NCBI GenBank assembly: GCA_013339765.2
Contig: CM023450.1
Span: 189,924,688 to 189,988,687, forward strand
Source: Haemaphysalis longicornis
Taxonomy: Eukaryota > Arthropoda > Arachnida > Ixodida > Ixodidae
Reading direction: 5' to 3'
Length of the DNA stretch: 64,000 nucleotides
The notes beneath the pieces are model-generated. The model worked only from the letters and a program-made list of their open reading frames with translations, was not told the DNA's origin and did not search any database. The translations under genes and the position numbers were made by a program. Shown piece after piece: positions 46,750 to 57,700 of the stretch (its first letter is position 1; each line of letters begins with the position of its first letter).

Positions 46750-47174
46750 TGCCGCGAACCATACATTGGGTTTGTTTATTTGTGTTTTGCTTTTACCCGC
46801 CCGGCTGCGCCGGTCTGTGTTATCTCTGCGCCAAGGGAAGCGCGTGTTCCATTCTTTCTTTCTGTGCCGCATGTGTTATCTGTTGTGATAGGGAGAGCAT
46901 TCCGATCTAACGTGAACAGCCCAGAATAATCTTCTTGGATCTACTATGTTCTCGATGCGAATCGACGTTTCGAGAACCACGCGCGCTAAAAGATAAAAAG
47001 CCTGCAGTGCGGACAACGGGGCATTCGATTCGACGACAGTCGCCTGTGCAAGTCACTTTGTTGACCGCTGCTTCGCCGCCTCTGTATTCTTTTGAGTTGT
47101 TAGGGGAGCACAAGTTCGCTCCAATAAACGTGTTTCTCATTCAACACAACTGCATCGCCCTTGTCTTCGTGACA
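46750..47174 (+). repeat. 3' LTR of Ty3/gypsy element
   Basis: 425 bp, TGCCGCGAACC to CTTCGTGACA, followed by ATAT (47175-47178). CCAATAAACGTG is a poly(A) signal. It matches the 5' LTR except for about five substitutions and four one-base insertions. Confidence 0.95.
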
Positions 47175-49652
47175 ATATCATTGATAAAAATGAGAAACAA
47201 AAGGGGTGTCGGAACACTATCCTGTAAAACGCCAGAGTCAACTGTTGCCTTTTGTAAACAGCATCCGTTAAAAAAAATCAAATTGATTAAGGCTTAATAG
47301 GTATTCTGCTATCCATTTTTAGGTGCGGATTTTTAAGTGTTTTCTCTAATTTAAAACGTAATTTTTTGTGTGAGACTTCGTGAAACGCTTTTGCAAAATC
47401 CATAAATATGTCTTCAGTTTGCGTCCCTTTTGTTATTTGAAGTTGCGAATCATGTATTTTCTCGACAAGTTGAGTACAGGTTTAATACCCTTTCCTGAAT
47501 CCGTGCTGGTGCTTTGTTGGGATGTTGTGATTAATACGAAACTCAGAGATATGCGTATGAATGATGTGTTCTGGAAGCTTACAGGTAGTTGACGTCAATA
47601 AAATAAGACGATAACTCAAGATGAGTTGCTTTTTACAAGATTTATAAAGAGGCCAAGCGCTGCCGGCCCTCTAATCACGTGGTACTCGGCCTTCATTTAG
47701 TCATTTTGAAAATACAACATACAGATACTTGGCAATCCACTCGGCATATCACTTTAAATGTGCGTTTGGAATGTTATTTGGTCCGGGAGTCTTTGTAACA
47801 TTGAGTTTGGGAAGCATGTTGAAAATTCCTTGCTCACTGGTAACATCGTCAGGTATAGGCGGATAATCTGCATCAGACATGGAAAGAACATTGTTGCCAA
47901 CGGCGAAAACCGATTTTACTTGTTGGTGAAAGCCATTCGAAATACCCTGCTACCATGAACAACTCAATCAAGTACAAAAACATTGCCTTCTCTGGATGTA
48001 TGCCTAATGGTACGCCAAAATCTCTCAGGACGCGTTCTAATAAAGTTCGGTAATTACTCGCCATAATACCGCTCTTTATCCATATAGATTTGCTCTTTCA
48101 GCTTGGTTGCAATGTCCGAAATCTTTTCGTTTGCACCAGTGATATTCCGAAGATTACGACGCTTTTTAAATCTTTTTACTGCCTTTTGAGATGCAACATA
48201 TCCCGAGAAATTCAGGGGTTCCTCTCTTTCTTTTTTTTATCCATAATATATGTATCGTCGGCACGCAAAAAATTTCGAAAACATGACCTTTATTTGTTTC
48301 CACGCTAAAGAACATTTGCCAGGGTCAACTCTGGTCAGAAATACCAGGAACTACTTCACAGCTGGCCGAAGCCTAATACACCCATTAACAAAGGAGAGAT
48401 CAAGCACCGACTTCGAACTTCTTTGCACCCTAGTGAAATCGTTAACAACTTGTAAAAAATCAAAAAAGAAATTTCAAGCATTGATTCTCCTACAATATCG
48501 TTATGCTTATGGTTGAAAGAGAGGTCCAATCTATATCTGGTAGGTTGAAATCTCCTGGTAAACAAATCAGAGCTCCTGACTTTGCATGAGTGCATAAAAC
48601 GTTTCTAAATTCATTGATGACTTTAATGGACGACAACGGAGGTCTGTATATGAAGCTACAAGATACTGAATATTATTGTGGTATATTTTGCAAAATAGGC
48701 CTTCCACTTGAGGAACATCAGGCATTTTAATTACCTTTATGCATTTCTTATATCACCTCCCTTACTTCCACGAAATTTTCTTAACACATTGTAACCAGGT
48801 GGAATTATTTCGTTGTAAAATACTCAACTATGCAACCATGTTTCTGTAAGTGTTAATAAATCTGGATCTAGTAAGGAGCAACGTTTCTAATTCAGTTGCT
48901 TTGTTCACCACACTTCGGCAATTTTCATTCAGGATTCGTAGTGGTTCAGTCACAGGATGACGGTGTCAGTTTTCTTTCTTCTTCTGAAGTTTAACACGCG
49001 ATTTTGCGGTTTTATTCTAACCATAAAGTGTGTTATCAATGCTCAATAATCGTATACAGCTTAACCTTTGTCTCGTTTCCTTTTTCTTCACCCGTGCTCT
49101 TCCGAAAATGTTTTCGTATCTCCCGTACGCTGCTAGAAACGTCCTCAGAGATAGACATCGTAGTTCCCTTTAGGGAAAATGCGTTCTTCAACACAGAAAT
49201 CTTTTCCCGGTAATCTAGGAATGTTATGATTACTGGACGAAACTTATTTCCAACCTTACGGCCAAGCCTATGGCATCGTTCAATGCTGGATGTCGTTACC
49301 TCAACCTTTTTCTGCAAAAATTCTGGTACTTCAAGTATTATTTCCTCGCTAGATTCCTTAGTAGGTTCTTCTACTCCAAATATGATTGGGTTATTTCTGC
49401 GGCCTCCATTTACAGATCAACTTTTGATGCAAGCATAAAAATCGTTTCGTCTCGTTTTGACAGACCCACTTCAATACCTTCTACTTTGCTTGCCAGGGTA
49501 GTTAAAGCTTGCCAACAGTTCTTCAACCTCTTCTATGCGCTGAGTTAAAGGAGAAATTTTTTCCGCGATTCTATGTTGAGAGCTCTTTATGGCTTCAATT
49601 GAGGCAGTGATTTCTGCCTCAATTGAAAAGTCAATTGAAACATCTGCTCTGG

Positions 49653-49676
49653 AGGACCTTGGTTTGCCTCTACATT
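49653..49676 (-). other. Degenerate 2A-like motif in LINE ORF1 leader
   Basis: Minus-strand peptide FSCGNVEANQGPPEQM. The core NVEANQGP resembles the ribosome-skipping consensus D-x-E-x-N-P-G-P, which is known near the N-terminus of ORF1 in several CR1/L2/ingi-type LINEs. The Asp is Asn and the first Pro is Gln, so it would not be expected to work now. Confidence 0.5.
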
Positions 49677-49689
49677 ACCGCAACTAAAC

Positions 49690-50628
49690 AGATCTAATGG
49701 AACAGAACAAACAGGAGAAACTAGAACTCTTAAGCGTAGTGGGCAGGGCAGCAGCACGAGAAATCGGTCATCACTACGATAACACTGAACGCAGGAATAA
49801 TTACCAACCTGCAGCACGAAGCGAAAAGGGTTGACCATCATGCCAGGAATGATGCTGCCATGCCCAATAGTGAAATCCCGTTCTGTTGGCGCTCTTATAC
49901 CCGGTGATTCTCCCACGTGAGGCGAAGTCACCGATGATAACAGCCATGTTGAGTCATTGAAGTGCGGGAGATACAATTCATTCAGGGCGAAGTTATCACA
50001 ACGCGAAGTTGACACGCAGCCAAAGCCCACGAGTCTGTGCGCATGTGTCGTCTGCGAAGCATAGTAGAACGGCCACTAAGAGGCTCCCAGCGGAACGGTG
50101 ACAGCCTGCAGCACGAAGCGAAAAGGGTTGAGCATAATGATAGGAAGGCTGCTGCCAAGCCCAGTTGATTGCGTCAAATACAAATTTTTATTTTTTTAGA
50201 GTTTAGTCATTGGTCTAGGGACTTCCTCGCCGTCACCACCAAGTAACACCGACCAGGTACGGCGCTGTGCTACGAACAACATTCAAGAACTCAGATAAAG
50301 AACAACGCACCGCTAGACATGGGAGGACAAGAATACATCTATCATCGCTACGGAAACAACGCTTTGCATATCTTGCACGAACCTGTACGAAGTGGAGTGT
50401 TAATCTATCATTTTTGGCCCCGCCGTGCCCTCTTAGCCTTTTGTTGATGTAGCCGGCATTATGATCCAGCGACGGTAGCGTCACTATCGATCTCCTGGCC
50501 GACTGTGTCACCATGCTTTGTGGAACGAGATTGACCTTGGTGCCATGCGGAGATCCCGGTGGAATAGTGGCGTTTGAAGCAATCCAGGGCTGTTCCCGAT
50601 CTACGATACTGAGCAGTGAAGAAGACAT
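49690..50628 (-). other. Duplicated 5' region of the minus-strand LINE
   Basis: Blocks at about 49805-49870 and 50103-50165 repeat each other (CTGCAGCACGAAGCGAAAAGGGTTGA at each, followed by similar sequence). Minus-strand peptides CYRSDDRFLVLLPCP and CFRSDDRCILVLPCL also recur, so the 5' end consists of at least two partial copies of one leader. A Met-initiated frame at 50628-50233 is probably leader, not a gene. Confidence 0.5.
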
Positions 50629-50761
50629 GAGGAGGGGGTTATGAGAAGAAGAAATTTATGTGCATAGATAATCTGTTTACAGACACACTGTCCCGCATAG
50701 AAACTTGTCATTGAACTCGTGCATAGGACTAAGCAAGAACTTCGAGATCTGGCAAGCGTAC

Positions 50762-50869
50762 CTCCTGGCATCTTTTCAATGTCAGCGAGTTTCTCACTGA
50801 CATTCCGGTTGAAGGCCTGCAACTCGACAGGGCGAAATGGCTTCTCGCGCAGCCGGTCCTTAAAGAACT
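50762..50869 (-). CDS. BEN-like gene, exon 6 (last recognised)
   Basis: Acceptor TTTACCATTTGCAG and donor G/GTACGC bound 108 bp encoding EFFKDRLREKPFRPVELQAF and NVSEKLADIEKMPGG. The first codon is completed by the single G at the end of the upstream exon (51045-51140), giving GAG, so phases agree. Downstream exons are not recognised; the LINE 5' region begins about 130 bp further on, so the gene may be truncated there. Confidence 0.65.
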
Positions 50870-51044
50870 CTGCAAATGGTAAAAGAAAAATATACAAAAC
50901 GACTAATTCTCAAAAAATCCTCGAAAAATTAACTACATTTCTCGGAAAATCAACTTTGGTTTGCAGTTGCTGCCTAGAAAGAAAAAGCAATATTGCAATA
51001 AACTCATTTGAGAATATTTGAGTGTGTACACAATAAACTTTAAC

Positions 51045-51140
51045 CTGCAATTTCATAGGCGATACCTCGCAGCACACCCGGCTTCCAAGGCGTGAGGGGT
51101 TCTTTCTTGGGGCGGTCTGGCAAGCGCGGGCAATGGTTTC
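51045..51140 (-). CDS. BEN-like gene, exon 5
   Basis: Acceptor TTATTATCTTCCAG, donor GCAG/GTTAAAG. The 96-bp exon encodes (G)NHCPRLPDRPKKEPLTPWKP and GVLRGIAYEIA. The PLTP-x-K segment followed by a helix resembles the second half of BEN domains. It starts with two bases of a split codon and ends with one base that matches the next exon. Confidence 0.65.
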
Positions 51141-51253
51141 CTGGAAGATAATAAAATGTGGAGCAAAAAAAATGAAAGTGCAAGGGCATAATAAAGGTTC
51201 AGTCAGTACAAATCAAGTGGCGTTACCACAAGAAGTAGAAAATCAAATACATC

Positions 51254-51379
51254 CGAGCGATTTGTACCTCAGTTTTGCCGGATCCCTGACCACCACAAGC
51301 AGGTTTTTCGCAACATTGAAGTCCTTATGCTGCTCCTTTAGGTCGGCCCATGTGTCTGCGGACACCATTAGCCCCTTCC
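51254..51379 (-). CDS. BEN-like gene, exon 4
   Basis: Encodes GLMVSADTWADLKEQHKDFN, VAKNLLVVVRDPAKLR and YKSLG, similar in order to the first half of a BEN domain (short strand, W..L helix, F/V..L helix, then L..kSl.G). Acceptor CGATATAG ends at 51380, or GGAAG a few bases later. The 3' boundary is uncertain: a GT donor at 51267 would end the exon at 51268, whereas the better domain match continues to about 51254 without a canonical donor. Confidence 0.55.
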
Positions 51380-52330
51380 CTATATCGACCGGGAGGAGAA
51401 AGAGCAAGGTCAATGATCGCAAACATAGTGCAAATGCTGCAGACAAATTTATTTCAGATTTTCCTTTGTGCAGAGGTGCGGTTAACTGTTCCCAAAAATA
51501 AATACTGCTACACAAAAAAATTGTTCCAGATACTCTAAATCTCTGCATGTAAAAATCGGTCGAACAACCAGAAGAAACCAGAATAAAACACTAAGAGTGG
51601 TTGGGGCTGTAGTATCCGTAAAGGTGGAAGCACCTAAAAAAGCGAGACTGTATATTCACGATGACATTGCCAATTTTACACTAAATGTAGTTGGGCATAG
51701 CAACACACATGTTAGCTCAGAACTAGCAGTGCCCTAGCTTAGTATTTAACAGATAATACAGAAATTGGCTCTATAGTCAAGTAAATGCAGTGGACTTCAG
51801 TCAACATTTAGTGACTGCATGAAGTGCTTCACAACTCTAAATTATAAGATGTGGGGAATATGCTAAGGGCAACATACTATGAAAACGCAGCTCAATTGAT
51901 ACCCGTACCAACCCAGGCTCACCTTTGGGAAGTACGCATAAATACAAAAAGACAATATAGCACTTAAACAATTTAGTACATGCGAAAAAAGGATGAGGCA
52001 GAGTGCACAAGGCAACTAATTGAAAGGAGGAAGGGGGTATGCTTTGCAAGCACTTTAGATTTGTGAACCCACTCGTGCGAGTTTCTAGCGATTGCAAGTT
52101 TACAGGCATTTATGGAAGCCCACATGTCAACTAAAGAATTTGTCTCCCCACATTCCCAGGGTCAGTACTAAGAGGCACTGGTAAAAAGGTATGTGTAAGG
52201 TTGCTAGAGAAAACCGTTGCATTTAAAAATGCGTCCCTCGAAGCTGAGTAAATGAGGGTTTAAAAATCAATAAAGGAAGTACCTTTATACTATCAGATAA
52301 ATGCAGATTTAATGTGAACCAGACCCATAC

Positions 52331-52593
52331 CTTGTCACTTGAACCAGATACAAGTGCTGGCCCTGTCGCACGAGAATACGGAGGGCTCTGGGGCTTGGTG
52401 CATGCCTGCGGCGGTTTTTCGGGCATGGCTGTTTTCTTGCCAGGCTGCTGAAGGTGTGGAGTCTGCACAGCCGTGACTGCGTGACTAGGTCGTGCAGGCG
52501 TACCAGCCATGCCACGCAGGTTAGGACGGGTGGGTGCAACAGTTGGGGTATTATTGCCTACTTCGCTGCATGTAGGAGCCGTAGATACTGGAA
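52331..52593 (-). CDS. BEN-like gene, exon 3 (proline/threonine-rich linker)
   Basis: Acceptor ATTTTATCTCTGCAG and donor GACAAG/GTATGG bound 263 bp, open throughout: VPVSTAPTCSEVGNNTPTV, PTRPNLRGMAG, QQPGKKTAMPEKPPQAC and GSSDK. It is low-complexity and probably disordered, a usual feature between the N-terminus and a DNA-binding domain. One or more small exons may exist between this and exon 4, since the phases do not match directly. Confidence 0.55.
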
Positions 52594-52868
52594 CTGCAGA
52601 GATAAAATATAACACGTAGGGTGAAAGAACGATTTCCCAATCCCACAGTGATTTAAGCATGCTGCTTCTCACGAACTACTATGGTATATCACTATGATGT
52701 GGGACAGAATGCAGAGAAAAAGAAACGCGGTTTGTTAAGAGCACACTAGCCAGAAAGACTGGTACTGGCTTCGGGGATGCAAAGCCATCAGTTTAGTTTA
52801 CAACTTTGTAGAATGTGCACTTTAAAACCCAAACAATACAACAGTAATGTAATAATAAATACGTAAAC

Positions 52869-53141
52869 ATGCCTCTCAGCTTTCCCTTTAAAGAAATAAG
52901 TCTCCTGGCGACCCTCATTGAGTTCCCGAAGTTTGTCAATCGTTCTTTTTTCTGCCGTTAAGGTTTCTGTCAAATTTAAAATTTCGAACTCCTTTTCTTT
53001 GAGATTTGCTCAATTCGCTTCCACGTCATCTGTTTTTTTTTTTTTTTGCTTTTGGTGCCTGCCTGCCTTCTTTTTTTCTCTATAAGCGCTAAAACGTCTT
53101 CGTTAGGCTTCTTTTTTGTTTTGGTGCGTCCTGTCATTCAT
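52869..53141 (-). CDS. BEN-like gene, exon 2: basic region and coiled coil
   Basis: Acceptor TTATCTTCTTGCAG ends at 53142. Within the exon an ATG at 53137 starts MTGRTKTKKKPNEDVLALIE and KKRRQAGTKSKKKKK, a strongly basic, nuclear-localisation-like segment. A poly(A) run on the coding strand (about 53029-53045) is followed in another frame by LTETLTAEKRTIDKLRELN and EGRQETYFFKGKAER, a heptad-like coiled coil. The frame changes across or after the A run, a classic place for a length error. The 3' donor (CAT/GTTTAC) is weak. Confidence 0.5.
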
Positions 53142-53214
53142 CTGCAAGAAGATAATGCGCGATGACGATCAGTTATCGTTGGAAAAGAAAGGGAGTGGGG
53201 AAGAGCACTCTTAC

Positions 53215-53286
53215 CTCACGCTGGTCACCGTCACTGCAGTCGCTGGATAGTTGTCGACGAACGCGACACGTTTCGCTTCCGTTCAT
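53215..53286 (-). CDS. BEN-like gene, first exon or upstream ORF
   Basis: AAAATGAACGG starts a 24-codon frame (MNGSETCRVRRQLSSDCSDG then DQRE) that ends at a good donor, GTGAG/GTAAGAG. The intron to exon 2 is 73 bp. Joined directly, this frame meets a stop in exon 2, and MTGRTK is in a different phase, so either the exon is 5' UTR with an upstream ORF or an indel hides the true frame. Confidence 0.4.
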
Positions 53287-54187
53287 TTTGTAATTTGTTC
53301 TGGTGAATCTGTGCAGAAAACGGATCGGGCGTAATTAAAATTAGAAGTAAATCACAATAGCTCAGCAGACCATTTGGTCATTCAGGACATCAACTGCATT
53401 TAAACGACTCCTGATTTGTTAGATATTTTACACCGAAGCGTTTACAAGCTGAATGCAACTGAGATCAGCGCCGAGTTGTAACCGCATTCATGCACGTTAA
53501 GCGCTGGACTTAACCCCCCAGAGGAGGATCCTTGCGGAATAGAAGTCTGCGTTTCTACTTCGGTCGGTCCATTTCAAGTAAGGGCGGAAGGCAAAATGAA
53601 AATGCAAAATGAAAATGAAGGCAGTGAAAATACTTCACATCGGTCACTTTGGCAATGGCGCAGCTGTTATTGTCGAACTACCGCACATACGCATGCTCCG
53701 GTGGTGACATGACCGCCACTACGACCGTCGCTTGCTTCAACCAGTAGGCCAGTAGTTGTGCCCGCTATGCCTCCTTAAGAAATGACGGCGGACGAACAGC
53801 ATAAGCCGAAACAGCCCATATTCAATTTACCCACGTGCACTTGAAAACCCACCCACACATGTTTATATACGTAAACTACGAAACTGACTAACCAAGCCGC
53901 CTGTGATTAAAACAACACAACAATCACCCAAATGCATTCAAACTGTTAGTTTATTTTATATTAGATATAAAAGAGTTTTGTATATATTGTTAATCAGCAT
54001 ACACATTTTTGTAACACGCATAAATACGCACCTACGTCTACTTTACCAGCGTATACGCCACCATAACAGTGAACATGCGCGTTGCAACTTGTAACGCATT
54101 TGCTGTGAACAAGCGACACGACAGCGTGGATCAACCGTTTGTCATATGCCACTGTGACCCCTAGTGACCAGTGCGTTCAAAAGGGAA
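53287..54187. promoter_or_regulatory. Spacer between two divergent genes
   Basis: About 900 bp between the first ATG of the minus-strand BEN-like gene and the ATG of the plus-strand gene. It should hold both promoters. A near-tandem GCAAAATGAAAATG duplication lies at 53591-53608. No TATA box was convincing on either side. Confidence 0.4.
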
Positions 54188-54316
54188 ATGGAACCTGCTA
54201 AAAAGCGCAAGAATCGAGGGTAGTACAAGAAGTACCTCAACCCAGGCTCGTCCCACGACTTGCCTTGGTCTACCGCCTACGAGCGTGAACAAAAGCGTGC
54301 ACTATTCGACTCCGCG
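54188..54316 (+). pseudogene. Two-exon gene, exon 1, with in-frame stop
   Basis: ATG at 54188 begins MEPAKKRKNRG, then TAG, then YKKYLNPGSSHDLPWSTAY and EREQKRALFDSA, ending at a donor (CCGCG/GTAAAT) after 43 codons, phase 0. The basic start followed by Y-x-x-Y-L-x-P-G-S is a style I associate with N-termini of transposases of cut-and-paste DNA elements in animals, but I cannot name the family. The premature TAG at codon 12 would abolish the product unless it is an error. Confidence 0.5.
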
Positions 54317-54394
54317 GTAAATATTTTACTCTTTTAATTGCTATTTCATACAACCGTCATCGAAGCAAAGCGAACAGCTGTTTTTTTCACACAG

Positions 54395-54613
54395 GGTGCA
54401 CCTTCGCCGTGCAGTTCAAGTGACCTGCTGACCAAGCCATACAACCCATGTCAATGTGGTAGTCTGGTGGACGGGACGAGCACGCTACGTCCACAGTGCT
54501 CCGCTGTTGTAATTTCCCAGTCCTTCATACCACATACATCACAAGAATGGAACCACGAACCCACATTGACGGACATTTTCACACCACCAACCTTTTATAA
54601 CTGCTTTAGCTAA
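54395..54613 (+). pseudogene. Two-exon gene, exon 2
   Basis: Acceptor TTTTTTTCACACAG ends at 54394, 78 bp after exon 1, and the frame continues in phase: GAPSPCSSSDLLTKPYNPCQ, CGSLVDGTSTLRPQCSAVV, QEWNHEPTLTDIFTPPTF, YNCFS, stop. The product would be about 114 residues, acidic/serine-rich after a basic start. The final stop may be read-through into an intron or the point of truncation, since the AT-rich array starts about 170 bp downstream. Confidence 0.5.
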
Positions 54614-54769
54614 CATTGTATAACCAGAAGCACTGAAGTACATTGTAGTTTTCTGGTTTTGTTCTGTTTGTTATTTTTCTACTCTGTTAATAATTACTGT
54701 AACCCACTCCACACTCTATTGCCTCTGGAACTGAGGGTACCGAAATAACTAACACAAATATATAAACGT

Positions 54770-57700
54770 GGCTCAAAATTGCTTTAGAAGCGAGCAAATG
54801 TGTCTTAGAAACAAAAAAACAAGCAATAAACTAACGTGAAAAAAATTACAGCCTGCTTTTGTACAACAAAAAAGTGCAGAACGAATACAGTGGAACAGCA
54901 ACTTATTACTTGGATGTGAACAGCAGTAAAAGTGGGTAAATATTTCATTTACACAAAATAACAAGCAACTAGTTAATGCGAGAACAACCAAAGCCTGATA
55001 CAACTAAAAGAGGCATGAAGAAATGCGTGCTGAAAAAGATTACTCGCCTTAGAAGAGTTGTATATTGAGTAAACATTTCCTTAAAACATAAGAACAAGCA
55101 TTACCTAAAGCCACAAGAACTATATTCTAACGCAGGACAAGCTAAGAGGCATTAAGTTTTTATTATAAAAAGACGATATTTTCATCAGAAGAACTGCATA
55201 AGCAAGGAAATATTTCATTCAAGCAATGCAACCACCCATTAGATACAGATAAAAACAACTACCGCTTAACAAGGTACAGTAAAAAATAATAAATACATGT
55301 CTATACTAGAAAGGCACATTAGGTGGGTCACAAAAGCAGTAGAAGCGAGCAAATGTTTCTTAAAAACCTAACAAAAAAGCAGTTACTATAAATATAACCA
55401 CTGCATCCTAATATGGTACAACTAGATGGGTCAAACAAATTGGGTGTGGAACAGAACGGTATTACTTCAATCTGAACAGACCTAAAGAGTGTAAATATAT
55501 CATTAAAACATGACAACAAGCAATTACTCTGCCGAAACAACCCACACCGAAACCCACAGCGAAAAGAAAGATTAATATTTGTACAGAGAAAGAAAATTTA
55601 TTACTAGGGACAGAGCATGTGAAATATTCTGAAACAAGACAACCAACCATTACCTAGAGCTGACCCAGCTACAGGCTATACTGGGAAACGTTGGTGGGAA
55701 ATGTTGGTGACGTGTTTTTATATCTTATTATATTTTATAAAATTATATTTTTATATATTTTCCATATTTTAAATATTTTATATATTTTATAAAATATTAG
55801 TTTGGTCGGAGAGCTTTTAAACAAAATAAAAGTTTCCACAAAACAAAACAACAAGCAATTTCCAAAGGCAAAAAAACTACACCAACAGACCCTTCAAATA
55901 AAAGAGTGATAAAGAATGGTGCGCGTAATAAAACTTTATAAATCGGTCAGAAAAGCCATAAAAGAGCACAGTTGTTGCCTCAAAACAAAACATCAAGGAA
56001 TTATTTAAAACGAAACCAACAACAGCATGATTCCGCACAACCTAGTAAAACAACCAAAGAATTGTGCTTGGAACGAAAGATATTGCTAGGGGCAGACGAG
56101 GAGTAGGAGCGAGTAAATATTTTTCTAAACAAACAACGAATTCCAAACCCAAAGCAACAGGTAATGCCGTACAACTAAAACAGGAAAAAGAGTGTCAGGG
56201 GGAAAAAAACACATTACCTGGGTGAGATGGCTGGAAGAATCGAGAATATATTTATATAAAAAAACACAAGGATCACTTACAGGGAAAACGACTGCTTAAT
56301 ATTTTATAATGAACAGCAGGTTAACAAAGTTTGGGCAGAAAAGGAAAACATTACGTGGAAAATAACAAGAGCAGAAGAGAGTTATTTTTTCATTGAAACA
56401 AATCCTCAGGCAATTACCTAAAGCAAAACGAGCAGACTAATACAGTACAACTAAAAGAGCGGTAAAAAATTTTGAGTGGAAATGAAACATATTTATTGAG
56501 TGAGAAGAGCTAAATAGGCAAATAAATGTTTAACTCAGATAGTCGAACATGCTATTATCTAGAGCCTAAACGACTGCAATGTAATACTCAAGACCTATTA
56601 GAGTGATAAAGAATTATGCGTGGAAAAAAAATGGTATTTCCGGGAGAACTGAAGAGGAAACCACCTAGTAGAATTCTTTAACAGAAAAAGAAATTACATG
56701 ACACGGAACAACTCCAACCCACTACTTAACAACGCAATGAGGGATAAACAATTTTGCAATTAAGACAACCTTGTTTAATCCGAAAGAGCACTAGAAGGGA
56801 GTGATTGCTTCATTGAAACAAACTGACAAGCAATTACCTAAACCAAGGCAACAACAGCCTAATGTCGTAAAACTCAAACAGATAAAGATTTGTGCGTGGA
56901 ACAAACGACATCACTTGGGCCAGAAGAAAAGCAGAAGGGATTGAATGTATGGAAGAAAACAAAAATCAATTGCCAAAACCGAAACAACTGCTGCCAAATA
57001 CATAACATAGAATAGCTATAGAGCTATCTACAAACGTTGAAAAAGCGAGTAATTTTTTTTAAACAAAGGAGGCGGTAACGGCCTAAAGTCAAAATGATAT
57101 CTTAGTGCCGTAGAAATAAAATAGGCTGAAGAAAGTGAAGAAACTGGATGAAAAAAACAATTACATGGGTCAGATGACAGCGTTGAAGTGTGTATAAAAT
57201 ATAATAATCAAAACAACAAACAAATACTAAAAGCCAAACCAACAACCGCCTTAGACGCAACACTTTTTGCTTCAGATAGAAAAGCGGTAAAAAAATAAAG
57301 TGATTGAAAACAAAGCAACATGCAATATCCTAAAGCCAAAACAACGGCCTGATAATGGGCAAATAAAAGAGGTTTAAAGAATTGTGGAAGGCCCAAAAAA
57401 TTATCACTTAGAAACTGTAGAAATGAGTCGGTAAATGTTTTATTGAAACAAAGGGAAGGAATAAAAAAGACAGAACAACAACAGCAAATTAGCGTACAAT
57501 TAGTGAAAGTAACTTTTGTTTGCAATAAAAAGATATTACTTGGATCACAAGAGGACTAGAACAAAATGCTGTATTTAAACAAAGCAAGAAGCAGCTACCT
57601 ATATCCCAAGCAACTGTAGCCCACTTCCCAACACGTTTCAGATGGTGCAAAAAAGAAGGAGGAAATCTACACTCGTTCAAAACCGAGTGAATAATTGTAA

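Larger units (their letters stand above)
41180..47174 (+). mobile_element. Ty3/gypsy LTR retrotransposon, near full length
   Basis: A 5995-bp element with two LTRs (41180-41600, 46750-47174), flanked by the 4-bp duplication ATAT (41176-41179 and 47175-47178). Gene order is gag, protease, RT, RNase H, integrase, the Ty3/gypsy order. There is no envelope-like frame. A primer-binding-like TGGTAGAGGTGCGGGG begins two bases after the 5' LTR, and a polypurine tract precedes the 3' LTR. LTR identity near 99 percent (about five substitutions in 421 bp) indicates a recent insertion, yet gag-pol contains many frameshifts and one stop in integrase. It lies inside the minus-strand LINE at 40250-50230. 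Confidence 0.95.
40250..50230 (-). pseudogene. CR1/Jockey-like LINE, minus strand, split by a gypsy element
   Basis: Reading right to left: a 5' segment with a degenerate 2A-like motif (49653-49676); ORF1-like sequence with SIERCHRLGRKVGNKFRPV, VIITFLDYREKISVLKNAF and MSISEDVSSSVREIRKHF (49036-49317); an endonuclease with LNENCRSVVNKATELE, ICLPGDFNLPDIDWTS (48516-48575); RT pieces including SRKYMI, FCKSVS and SGVLQDSVPTPF (47198-47240, motif B). The gypsy element at 41180-47174 then interrupts, and the LINE resumes at 41175 with NEVPFTLKLCANDYVKYSE (RT motif C region, ADD degraded), VTKVKYLGL, HIDSVITNANRKLFFLRRAL and LEYWVIVWDPF. It ends near 40250. Decayed in all domains. Confidence 0.8.
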
